This document shows positions 52,438 to 61,878 of a stretch of 64,000 nucleotides of DNA, piece after piece. Origin of the DNA: Nakaseomyces glabratus (taxonomy: Eukaryota; Ascomycota; Saccharomycetes; Saccharomycetales; Saccharomycetaceae); the NCBI RefSeq assembly GCF_010111755.1, contig NC_088953.1, forward strand, positions 1 through 64,000, in the 5' to 3' direction. Every line of letters starts with the position of its first letter. Positions within the stretch are counted from its first letter, which is position 1. The notes below the pieces were generated by a model. The model worked only from the letters and a program-made list of their open reading frames with translations, did not search any database and was not told the origin of the DNA. The position numbers and the translations under genes are program-made.

Positions 52438-52945
52438 ATTTGCTATATAATTCAAAATTTTGCAATTTTAATGACCACAGTAATTCGTATTGTAGTTTTA
52501 GTTGCTAATTCACAATAGATAAAAGGATCAAGATGTGATAAATTAATCTATCAGCTAAATACATTCCAAATTTCTTAATATTATATAGTACAAATGCAGA
52601 CATTTGTGTTAATGAAATGTCATGAACTATTAGAATAAGGGGAAAATGTCAAACTAACGAAACCCCTCGAACGAAATCTCTCGAACGGAATCATGCCACA
52701 AAGCTTATGGATCCTGCTCTTCAATTATTGACTTTTTATAGGCCAGTAACGACGATGTAGCAACATAATAATACAACGACTAATAGCATAAATATACGCT
52801 CACTTATTAGTGTTATATAAAACGTCTATCTAAGCTACTAATAAGGTAATGAGTGTATTTATCTTAATTTCATTTGAAATCCCATAATCATTATATTTTA
52901 TGATGATCACCATCAACACTAATAACCATATGTTTTCATTTAATA
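52438..52945. other. MEC1-YBR137W intergenic region
   Basis: 508 bases with the MEC1 terminator and the promoter of the YBR137W homologue. There is nothing else to report. Confidence 0.6.
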
Positions 52946-55900
52946 TCACCAAAACGGTAACCATCCGATATACATTTTGGAGAGGTTCTCGGTTGAAGTA
53001 GCTTCTTGGATCAATGTCTCAGCTTGGCCCGAGACACTCAACAGCAATCCATCGCGCGGATCGATGCCTCGAATTTTATTTCTCAGTTTTCTAAGAGCCT
53101 TTTGAATTGAGTGATCCATGTTTCTGTCATACATAATAGTTTCAATAATGTTCATTAGAGCAACTTCGTTTTGTCTCATTAAAGAAAGAGTTACTTCAGA
53201 GGACTTCTTGAAAGTTCCTTCAGTTCCCAGAATCCCAAGTGCATCTTGTAAATTTTGAGTCAGTCTGAAGGGTACAATTTCAGGAACAGGTAGGTTTTCA
53301 CCTTTCTCAAAGAGACAATCAAAATCGACATGTAAAACCTTACCTGTTTTAATATCCAGCAGAATATTTTCACAATGTCTGTCACCAAGTCCTAGTATAT
53401 AACCAACCATTGCCATAACAGCATATGATCGAGAATACAAATTTCTTGCTCTATACCAATTGATTGGATCTGGGAAATTTTCCAAAAACCATTCATGTAA
53501 CACAGGTGAGAATTTTTTTGTTTGCTCATTGAAGAAAACGGGCTTTAGTTCGTCCGCAAGCCCTTGCCATTTTTCATACAGGGCTTTCATGCTATACTTA
53601 ATCTTTTTACTCTCATACTTTGTGGTAAATATTGACCTCAGCGTAACAACATCAGGAACAATCTCAAGCAGACCACAATCTTCTCTCAACGATAGCACTG
53701 AGTAAACGGTAATTCCTAGGTCTCTCTTAGAGGAGTCTAAATCTTTGCTTAGCAAGAAATCCATTGTGGCTGCAAACTGCATATATTGGTTATCTTGTCT
53801 AACATCTTCTTTTTTGCACATAATTTCATAGAGCATACCATCCGATCCAATAATAGTAATTTTTTTGGGTTTTTTCAGTGAAGAAAATATCTTGTATGAT
53901 GAAGCAAATTTTGCGATAGAGACGGTTGGTCGAAAGGGTTGATAAGATTTCATAGTCTCTGCAGAAAGTGGAGATATCATCTCTAGGTTCTTTCTTACAG
54001 GAACAGTCATTGGTGTAGGAGCAATATTAACATCGAACTTAAAATCGCTAACTAATGAACGGCCAGATCTACTACTCGATGACTTTACTTCCTGTAAACA
54101 GATTCTAGTTAACGAGGAAGTCAGATAAATTGAGGAGTTTATAATGTCTTCCTGATTGTCTGAATGTGCTCTAAATTTTTCTAAAATATCTTGACCACAT
54201 TTAACCCGTTTAGAAGAGTTAGATTGACACAATACAGATATGTGCCATAAAATATGTGAAGGGTATTCAACGGCTAGACTTAGAAGAATGTGCATTATTA
54301 ATTTAGCAGATGATAAGTGAGGATGTAATAAACGGGAAAGCAATTGTGTAAGAACCGAATACCATATGTACGTTGGACAATTTCTAATAGCTGTTTCAAT
54401 TTGTTTACAAATGTCAGTTGTTACTTTCTTTAGTATAGTATTCCTGTTTGGGGATGTTTCAGTGATAACAGCAGCAGCTGTATCTAGCCAGAATGTTATT
54501 ACTTTAGGAAGGTTTTCTCGCACTTTGACAGTATTCTTTTCAAAAGCCAGCAAAAAATATGAAATGGATTTGAATTCTAATTTACCATCAGATACATATC
54601 CTTCTGCTTTCCGGCGTTCCAACAACCGACTAAAATATAAACCAATTGAATAGTACGGTTGCTCCCATTCAGGCTCAAGAGCAAAGATGTTCTTGTATTG
54701 TGTTATAATTTGTTCAGAGGCAGAATTATTTGATATGTCTAGCCACTCAGTGTACTTCAATAGAACTTCTGCCTTATTCCTAACAGAAACAGAGCTAGAT
54801 TTCTCGTTCTTCTGATTAATTTCACGAACTAATTTTAGAGCTCGGTCATTCTCCCCATCTTTCCATAAAATTTCTGCAAACTCAAGTTCAGAATAAGGAT
54901 GACCCTTTTCGAGACAAAATATTAAGGCTTTTGATGCAATATCTAATCTCGAATTTACTCTGGCTTCTTGTGCTATAGCAAAGTAAGTATCTACAAGATC
55001 AGTTTTGGTTATAGGATTTTTGTGTATTTTATCAAAAGTCTTCCTGATAGATAGGATATAATAATTCGGATCAAAATCAGGACCCACTTTTCCTCTCCTT
55101 AAATCTAATAGCTGCATATTTGATTGCAGTTCAAAGTCGTCTTTACTGAAATTTAACATATTTAAATCATGTAGCCCGTGTAGTTTAGTCAGTAAGGATT
55201 GTGTCTTCAACAGAGTGGTTGAGTTAGATGTCGAAGTATATTGAATTCCAGTAATTTGATAACAGTTGTCTAAGAATTGCCCTGCCTTGATGTGATTACC
55301 TTTAGAAATTGAAAGGAGTGCTTTTCCAAGATTATACTGCAAAGTCAATTCAGGATCATTTATAGTTGTCATCAATTCAATTTTACTAGACCATTTTTCA
55401 ATACTCTTTAGATCGCCTTCTAGAATGGATGATTCTAAAGCTCTTATCAATAAATTTGTATTACTCTCATTTAGTTTTTGAATATTATCTGGAACAAGTT
55501 TGGGAACAGTTTGAATTACGTTTTTGTATAAATGATGATCAAACATTGACTTCGTCATTATCTGTGCTGTGCTATCATGTTTAGTAATATCAGCCAAAAT
55601 ATCAAAACATTCTAAAGCCATTTGCCACTTATTAGAATATTGCAGTTCTTCAATTTTTGTTTCAAAGCTGGTGCTGGCGAAAGATTTAAGTAGTCCATCA
55701 ATGGAATCGATATCTCCAATTTCTTCATAGGTCATTTGTAGACTCTTCAGCGTACTATTTAAATTTCTATCATGGATATCACTATGCCTATAGCATTCCT
55801 CTAGATAAAGCGCCGACCTCTCGAATGCATTTGTTTCTAGTGATTTATTCGCTAAAAGATCAAGAGGGATGGAGTTTATAAAATAATCTATTCTTTTCAA

Positions 55901-58900
55901 CATTTTCAAGTATTTATCTTCTTTAATTAGGAACGTTCCATTTGCATTATTGTAATCTTGTCTGAACATTGTAGCCCATTTTTTACAGTACTCCAAAATT
56001 GAGAAAACAGCTTCGTAGCACATCTTCAGAGAATCTCTTTGAAGATGATTAAGACCATCAATTTCATATGTCACAACAGACTGGAGCTCAATGAGAATAT
56101 TATCCATAAGTGACTCATATTCGGTTCCTGATTGTGCCTTGATAATAATATCTTGCGCAATATATGGTAATAAAAAACTGGATAATGATCCGTCATCTTC
56201 CCTTATCAATGAAGAGAATACGTGCAACGGATGATCCTCAGTAGTCCCAGTTTTCAATAGATCTAAAGTAAAGTTTTTTATCCAGGTTTTATAACCATCT
56301 CGGAAGTTTAAGGAAGGATATTTGATTGGCACATATTCTTTCCAAGATTGGGCAAGATATAATGATGATAAAAGTGGATATAATGTGGTTTTTGATATGG
56401 AATTGAACTTATTCCAAAGTTCAAGTTGTTCTGGAAATTTATCTGGTTCATTTATATCCCATGATTGAGAGCTCAGACCACAATATTTTAGTGATTCTTG
56501 CATTACTAAAGCAAAAAATAGTTGCTTGTTCGGATTCTCACTTTGCCAAAAAGAGGGGACTAAGATGTCATCAATAAGCCATATTAGAAACTCTGTAGTT
56601 TTTGAGTAGTCATTGAAGTCAAATACCTTCCATTTTTCCTTTCGATCACCTCTCAGATCAATTCTTCGAATATCTGGAACACCAACCATACTAATACACT
56701 TGGCACATTTCTTGCAGATCTCATGATCAATAGTCCTATATTTATGAGCAACCTCTAATAGAGCGCCAATTAAAGAAGGAACTGCATTTAGTTGTAGATT
56801 ACCATATTTGTCATATTGTAGAAGCTCCCCCTGCCTTCTTTTCAGATGAAATTTTATGTCATCGAGGTTTTGTTCAATGACAAATTTGTTATTACTCTGT
56901 AGGTTCTTAACAAATATTGGAACCAAATCAATTGTATTTCGTAGTCTTGCAGCCTGTCTTGAAAAGTTCGTGTCAATATCCAAAATAGGTATTGACTCAT
57001 TGGATAAGAGTGATATACTAATATATGGCTTCATTTTCATTAATAGGCTATTTTTAGTCCTGATTAAAGCTGTTAACACTTCCAACGCTTTCAATTGAAG
57101 TTTTTTATTGAAAGTTGGCCATTTCCTGAGTATAAATGCTACTGGTGCATCTATAACAGTTGTGAGTTCCTCTTCATTCAGTCTTTGAATAAGTAAAAAC
57201 CAGCATCTCATTGAAAGATACCGGACCTCTGGAATTTCTAAACCACTTTGAAGACAGATACTCAATTGAGCAAGTGCTGAGATAATACATTTATTCGAGG
57301 CGTGCTTTACAAGAAACGAAATACCGTTAATCACTCTTAGTTTCTCATAATATGTAGTTTTACCTTCAACATCATGCATATCACTTGAAAAGACTTGGAA
57401 TATTCCCAGAATATTATCTTGAAGATTATTTTGAAATTGATTTTCTTTCTTATCCGACCATTTGTTTATGTCTTTGTATTCTGTACCGTGCCGTTTGTCA
57501 CTTTCGAAGTTAGTTATCAAATATCTCAAAGAACAAAGAACCATATTCTCGTTCTCGATGTCCGATGAATCTGTAATCTCGTTATTCTTATAAAGCTTAG
57601 TGACTTCTGCAAGCGTTTTGTAGTCTGGCAAATATGCCCCGATGTATCTTCTATCATAAGAAGGAACACGATTTAAGAATAAAGTTTCCATAGTGTCTAA
57701 TGAAAAGAAGCCATGTTTCACTAAAGCAACTGCAAATATTTGTCTACTATTTTTAGTTAATAAATTGTGTTTCTGTTGCAGAAGCATTGAAGTGTCATCA
57801 TCACACATAATTTTAGCAACTTCACTAAATACATCGCTCTTGTATTGAACAGTAGCATATGGTATGACGTATTTCTGGAATATATCCAGTATGACCTTCC
57901 CAGTGTATCCAACTAGATCACATAAGCGCTGAAAGCTGAGTTTCTTTTCATTTAGGTTTTTTGAAAGTTGTCTCAATATTATGGGAAGAACTGGAGAAAG
58001 TAGCTGATAAGGTGTTTTGTTTAATAAACTGGACATCCTAATTAATTGCTCCTTCATCATAATATGCAATGTAAAATTATTGGAATTGAAAAGGTCAATT
58101 AACTTAAGGAGAAGGGTATCGAAAACATCACCATGAGTAGTTAACGTTATTTTACTCCAAGAAAGAACAACAGTCTCTAACAATAATGGGCTATTTACTT
58201 TTTGAAGAAACTGTATTAGATGCATGCTCATTTCGTCTTCAGAATTGTTATGGTTGCTAGTATTCCACAGTGGGAGTATTTTGCATATAAGTAATCTAAC
58301 ATGTCTATCTGAATCAATAAAGGAGTCTTCTATGAATGAAAATAGTGGAGCAATTTGGTTGTTTTCATTCATTAATGCTGTTGGTTGAAAATGAGCAAAG
58401 ATTCTTTCAATAACAATAAAAAGACCACATTTTATTGACATCGAAAATTTCTTTAAATCAGGGTTTAATATGAAGTACTTGTTTATCATTGAGAAGATTT
58501 CAGATTGATCTTGTGCCAGTGGTCTAGATGGTTCAATGTTGTTCAAGAAATTACCATCATGAATAGAATCACAATAATTGCAAAAATCATTAGTAGTATG
58601 AAAAAACTCTGAGATGTTTTGTTTAGTATTGATAAGCTTGTCTTCTATGCAAGCCATGCGTGATAGCACCCTTAGCCACGTTATAATTTTTTTGGAATCT
58701 CTTATTTTAAGTGATCTTTTTATCGATATTGATATTTCCTTTACAACAGCCTTATAATGGTCCCCGTTTCTGTCCAGAATACCTGGTTCTAAGCTATTTA
58801 ACTCCTTGAAGAGAAACGAATGAATCTGCTTTATGTTTACAGTGTATGATTTCAAAATACTTCTCTGCAGTTTCTCAATTTGTTTGCTGTTTTTCTTAAT

Positions 58901-60085
58901 GGGCTGCGTAATAATAGAGACTTCATCTATACAATCTGGGTGGGACCAGATATCAAATGAATCTATAAACTGTAATTCATCGGGATCAGCATATCTGCGT
59001 TTCATATCAAAGTATAGTAGTAATAAAGAACGCTCTAGTTCGGAGTCATAATTTTCATTAAATTGATGTTTTGAATTTATACATTCAACGACTGGAATGT
59101 AATCTAAGAATATACTCAATATGTCATTTTTATTAGATGATGCTTTACAGACACTTAGGTAGTAAATTTTGAGCAAAGACTTGGTTATTAAAGTTTCGTT
59201 TTTCGATAAAAAGCTCCTGTTTCTCATAAATTCACTTATTACTTCCAAAGTAAACTTTAAATGTTGTATCGATATAGCTATCGAGTTGAAGCCGCCAGAG
59301 AGCGTCCTAGAAGTCTGATAGTTAGCAACCAGCATAATAAAGTTGGCCTGTAATAGGTTAAATTTTTCAAAATAAGAACTATTTGCATCGATTTTTATTT
59401 GAAACGAGGTAAAAAGATACATGGCTATCCTAATATATTTCTGGAAATGCAAGTCCCACTCATTAAGAGAAGATGAACCTTGTATCCAATAGAAATAATC
59501 ACCAAGTTTATTGCTATCTGCACTTATCCAGTATAATATTGTATGCAATAGTGTCAATGTAGATATGAATTCTTGTGGTTCTACATTTTGATGTGTGAAG
59601 AGAAACAGTTTACATTTAGTCTCTAACTCATTTAGTATTTTCTTTATTTTCAAATTAATGATGCGTTTAAAATCTGATCCAAACAATCTTGTACTGGAAG
59701 TAATCCACCGAATAATATTTCTTCGTATATACCACATCCTATGAATGTTATAGGAGCACCTTTCAGTTAAGCCTAGCATTTTATCAATTAAATCCATGAT
59801 CATCAAATTTCCACTATCTTCTGATGAGATTGACAACGCCATGATGTATGGATTATGGTGCAAGATCCTATCCAACCCACCAAGACATTTTTGAAATATT
59901 AGATCTGCAGAGTTGTGATTAAGGTCATTTAGGATTCTCAACAGCGCCTGCACCGCCTGTATCAACTTTCTTTCTTCAGTGTTACTTGACTGAGCAGCAC
60001 AATTACCTTCGTTAACTCTTTCTATCTTGCATGATCCATTAAATCCTGCAATAAGTTCATCGATGTACCGAATTTGTGATTCCAT
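52946..60085 (-). CDS. MEC1: Mec1 (ATR) checkpoint kinase
   Basis: A PI3-kinase-like protein kinase of 2379 residues (yeast 2368) that, with Lcd1/Ddc2, senses RPA-coated single-strand DNA and phosphorylates Rad53, Chk1 and others. Seen: a long helical HEAT-type N-terminal region; a FAT region (about 1400-1950); the kinase domain with KKPKKITIIGSDGMLYEIM (about 2065-2085), KEDVRQDNQYMQF, the catalytic loop GLGDRHCENILLD (about 2235) and the metal-binding HVDFDC (about 2254); and a C-terminal FATC ending MYIGWLPFW. All key kinase residues are present, so it is presumably active. The frame can start one codon earlier at TTG (60088); the ATG is at 60085 (MESQIRYIDELI, like the yeast start). CKS1 and the YBR137W homologue flank it in the S. 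cerevisiae order. Confidence 0.98.
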   Translation of the reverse strand: MESQIRYIDELIAGFNGSCKIERVNEGNCAAQSSNTEERKLIQAVQALLRILNDLNHNSADLIFQKCLGGLDRILHHNPYIMALSISSEDSGNLMIMDLIDKMLGLTERCSYNIHRMWYIRRNIIRWITSSTRLFGSDFKRIINLKIKKILNELETKCKLFLFTHQNVEPQEFISTLTLLHTILYWISADSNKLGDYFYWIQGSSSLNEWDLHFQKYIRIAMYLFTSFQIKIDANSSYFEKFNLLQANFIMLVANYQTSRTLSGGFNSIAISIQHLKFTLEVISEFMRNRSFLSKNETLITKSLLKIYYLSVCKASSNKNDILSIFLDYIPVVECINSKHQFNENYDSELERSLLLLYFDMKRRYADPDELQFIDSFDIWSHPDCIDEVSIITQPIKKNSKQIEKLQRSILKSYTVNIKQIHSFLFKELNSLEPGILDRNGDHYKAVVKEISISIKRSLKIRDSKKIITWLRVLSRMACIEDKLINTKQNISEFFHTTNDFCNYCDSIHDGNFLNNIEPSRPLAQDQSEIFSMINKYFILNPDLKKFSMSIKCGLFIVIERIFAHFQPTALMNENNQIAPLFSFIEDSFIDSDRHVRLLICKILPLWNTSNHNNSEDEMSMHLIQFLQKVNSPLLLETVVLSWSKITLTTHGDVFDTLLLKLIDLFNSNNFTLHIMMKEQLIRMSSLLNKTPYQLLSPVLPIILRQLSKNLNEKKLSFQRLCDLVGYTGKVILDIFQKYVIPYATVQYKSDVFSEVAKIMCDDDTSMLLQQKHNLLTKNSRQIFAVALVKHGFFSLDTMETLFLNRVPSYDRRYIGAYLPDYKTLAEVTKLYKNNEITDSSDIENENMVLCSLRYLITNFESDKRHGTEYKDINKWSDKKENQFQNNLQDNILGIFQVFSSDMHDVEGKTTYYEKLRVINGISFLVKHASNKCIISALAQLSICLQSGLEIPEVRYLSMRCWFLLIQRLNEEELTTVIDAPVAFILRKWPTFNKKLQLKALEVLTALIRTKNSLLMKMKPYISISLLSNESIPILDIDTNFSRQAARLRNTIDLVPIFVKNLQSNNKFVIEQNLDDIKFHLKRRQGELLQYDKYGNLQLNAVPSLIGALLEVAHKYRTIDHEICKKCAKCISMVGVPDIRRIDLRGDRKEKWKVFDFNDYSKTTEFLIWLIDDILVPSFWQSENPNKQLFFALVMQESLKYCGLSSQSWDINEPDKFPEQLELWNKFNSISKTTLYPLLSSLYLAQSWKEYVPIKYPSLNFRDGYKTWIKNFTLDLLKTGTTEDHPLHVFSSLIREDDGSLSSFLLPYIAQDIIIKAQSGTEYESLMDNILIELQSVVTYEIDGLNHLQRDSLKMCYEAVFSILEYCKKWATMFRQDYNNANGTFLIKEDKYLKMLKRIDYFINSIPLDLLANKSLETNAFERSALYLEECYRHSDIHDRNLNSTLKSLQMTYEEIGDIDSIDGLLKSFASTSFETKIEELQYSNKWQMALECFDILADITKHDSTAQIMTKSMFDHHLYKNVIQTVPKLVPDNIQKLNESNTNLLIRALESSILEGDLKSIEKWSSKIELMTTINDPELTLQYNLGKALLSISKGNHIKAGQFLDNCYQITGIQYTSTSNSTTLLKTQSLLTKLHGLHDLNMLNFSKDDFELQSNMQLLDLRRGKVGPDFDPNYYILSIRKTFDKIHKNPITKTDLVDTYFAIAQEARVNSRLDIASKALIFCLEKGHPYSELEFAEILWKDGENDRALKLVREINQKNEKSSSVSVRNKAEVLLKYTEWLDISNNSASEQIITQYKNIFALEPEWEQPYYSIGLYFSRLLERRKAEGYVSDGKLEFKSISYFLLAFEKNTVKVRENLPKVITFWLDTAAAVITETSPNRNTILKKVTTDICKQIETAIRNCPTYIWYSVLTQLLSRLLHPHLSSAKLIMHILLSLAVEYPSHILWHISVLCQSNSSKRVKCGQDILEKFRAHSDNQEDIINSSIYLTSSLTRICLQEVKSSSSRSGRSLVSDFKFDVNIAPTPMTVPVRKNLEMISPLSAETMKSYQPFRPTVSIAKFASSYKIFSSLKKPKKITIIGSDGMLYEIMCKKEDVRQDNQYMQFAATMDFLLSKDLDSSKRDLGITVYSVLSLREDCGLLEIVPDVVTLRSIFTTKYESKKIKYSMKALYEKWQGLADELKPVFFNEQTKKFSPVLHEWFLENFPDPINWYRARNLYSRSYAVMAMVGYILGLGDRHCENILLDIKTGKVLHVDFDCLFEKGENLPVPEIVPFRLTQNLQDALGILGTEGTFKKSSEVTLSLMRQNEVALMNIIETIMYDRNMDHSIQKALRKLRNKIRGIDPRDGLLLSVSGQAETLIQEATSTENLSKMYIGWLPFW

Positions 60086-60803
60086 CAATAAAACAATGAG
60101 TAGCTTTGAAAGATCTCAGATTCAACCTTTCAACAATATAGCAATCACGCGATGTACACCTTATTAGTTTTGTAGGTCAAAGGTAAAGTTGCTTATTAAC
60201 TGCTTTGTATTTATATGACATACTATCTATAAGCGTGCGAGATCTGTCAATTCAAAAGATGTGCTTTTTCGCTAGCTCGGTTACACTTGACCCGGAGATG
60301 ACATAATATAGGAAAAGGAAAGCATAATAGTATCAAGTATATTAACTTCATTAGCGACCAAGAGCATGATGAAACAGCTATGTAAATCAATTGTAAATGC
60401 ATGTTTATGTTCATTAGTATGTAATTATGTATTGAGTTTATACTGCTATTGCATTTTTCTGTATGCTATTGCAAGGAAATAGCAAATACTGGTTAATAGG
60501 TAGCCCGTGATTGTGTTGCTATGAGGGGTTAGGACAGCAGTAATGATGGAACAATAGTAATTACAAGTGTGTATGTGAAGTACGTTGCGCACAGTTATGG
60601 AAGCATACGCACATACATTGCTGAATTGTCACCTCTATTTCTCAGATTCGGATTTATCAAACTTTCAAATGAACTACCCTCAGTTATACCTGACTTTCAC
60701 ATATTGGTGATGCTTGTAATGAAATTCTTATAAATTTTTTGAGTAATTATTTCGCTTTGGAAACTCTTACGAATGCTAGCAATAGCAGTGGTATTTGCTA
60801 TTC
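60086..60803. other. CKS1-MEC1 intergenic region
   Basis: 718 bases with the CKS1 terminator and the MEC1 promoter. A small direct repeat of gctattgca-type words lies near 60450-60470. No other gene is seen. Confidence 0.6.
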
Positions 60804-61190
60804 TTACTCTTTATCCTGTTGATGTTGTTGGCTAGCCGCAGCTGCTGCAGCGGCGGCTCTGTATTCTGCCTCATAGTTCAGTGGTCTCTTGAACAGCAGG
60901 ATATGTGGTTCAGGTGCATGGCACTCGTAGTGCTCCCACCCCAAGGACTGTGTTATCCCAAGACCTCTCCACTCATCCTCTGTGAGGATACGCAGAGTAC
61001 CCACTTCAGAGTTGAAATAGTCCGAGGGTATCACCTTCAGCATGGCCTTAGGCAGCATGACATGTCTGTATTCGTGCGTATCGTCGCTGTATCTCGGCGA
61101 GTAGTGGATGGATTCCTGGAACTCGAGCACCCTAGCACGCTCTTGCTCCGTGAGCTTGCGGCCCTCGAACGTATGGTAATGATTGTACAT
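60804..61190 (-). CDS. CKS1: Cks1 cyclin-dependent kinase adaptor
   Basis: A 128-residue Cks/Suc1 protein that binds Cdc28 and docks phosphorylated substrates and the proteasome. The core is almost identical to S. cerevisiae Cks1: [60 protein letters not shown] and [13 protein letters not shown] (with the HxPEPH hinge and phosphate-binding residues). The tail differs: yeast has a long polyglutamine stretch, whereas here eight alanines are followed by SQQHQQDKE, making the protein shorter than the yeast 150. The start ATG at 61190 gives [13 protein letters not shown], aligned with yeast. It shares the upstream region with divergent HSL7, which carries MluI boxes. Confidence 0.97.
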   Translation of the reverse strand: MYNHYHTFEGRKLTEQERARVLEFQESIHYSPRYSDDTHEYRHVMLPKAMLKVIPSDYFNSEVGTLRILTEDEWRGLGITQSLGWEHYECHAPEPHILLFKRPLNYEAEYRAAAAAAAASQQHQQDKE

Positions 61191-61336
61191 CAGTCTATTA
61201 TTATCTTTTCCTTAATGGCTTGACCACAATCCAAATTAGATATCACGCTGACAATCGAAATTACCTCTGAAATACTTCTTGTACCATAGTTGTTCCCACC
61301 GTCACACTGGTTCCAGTTGATCACAAGTCGCCCAGA

Positions 61337-61444
61337 ACGCGTGAAAGATACGGAGGAAAGTCCAAACCCTAGGGCTCAGGGAACCCACATTTGTTCACCA
61401 AGCTTTTTCGAGGGGAGAAGCTCTCTTTCCTGGCTTTCACGCGT
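61337..61444. promoter_or_regulatory. inverted pair of MluI cell-cycle boxes (ACGCGTGAAA / TTTCACGCGT)
   Basis: ACGCGTGAAA at 61337-61346 and its reverse complement TTTCACGCGT at 61435-61444 form a 10-base inverted repeat about 90 bases apart. ACGCGT is the MBF site, and the GAAA extension also recalls the SBF element. The pair lies between two cell-cycle genes, CKS1 and HSL7, so shared G1/S control is likely (inference). Confidence 0.7.
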
Positions 61445-61508
61445 CCCTTCCCAGACGCAACTCTGAGAAGAAAATCCAACGAAGCGACGCAAGACAGCAA
61501 AGAACAAG

Positions 61509-61544
61509 TTAGGGCTTCCAGCATCTATATTTAGTGAACCCTAA
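61509..61544. promoter_or_regulatory. pair of Tbf1-type sites (TTAGGGCT / AACCCTAA)
   Basis: TTAGGGCT (61509-61516) and AACCCTAA (61537-61544) both fit the ARCCCTAA consensus of the general regulatory factor Tbf1, in opposite orientations and 20 bases apart. Motif evidence only. Confidence 0.45.
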
Positions 61545-61878
61545 ACCCGCAACTCACAAAGTTTGCTTTTTGTTCAAAACTTTTTTTTTCAAAATGGGTT
61601 GGTGCGGGGGTTTCTGTGTGTTTGACTGCTGTATTATAGTAAATTTTGTTCAAATCATAGTATAACCGATTTCTAAGTAGCATATACACACATACAAGAG
61701 ATGTTAAATTATATAGTGTATACACATTGAGAGTTTGTATAAAAAGAGCAGACGGTAATAGGGGCAATTCTGCTAGACACTCTTTCTCTTTTTCGGTCTT
61801 GGTTATTTCCTAGGAGATACTATAGAAGCTGGTATTTGTATAGTTGAATTAGTTTTGGGCGAAACATATATAGGGCTA

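Larger units (their letters stand above)
61191..61878. other. CKS1-HSL7 divergent promoter region
   Basis: 688 bases, GC-richer than average near the middle. It contains two MluI boxes in inverted arrangement (61337-61342 and 61439-61444) and a pair of Tbf1-type motifs (61509-61516 and 61537-61544). A 78-codon minus frame (61531-61767) overlaps the HSL7 leader and is not supported. Confidence 0.65.
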
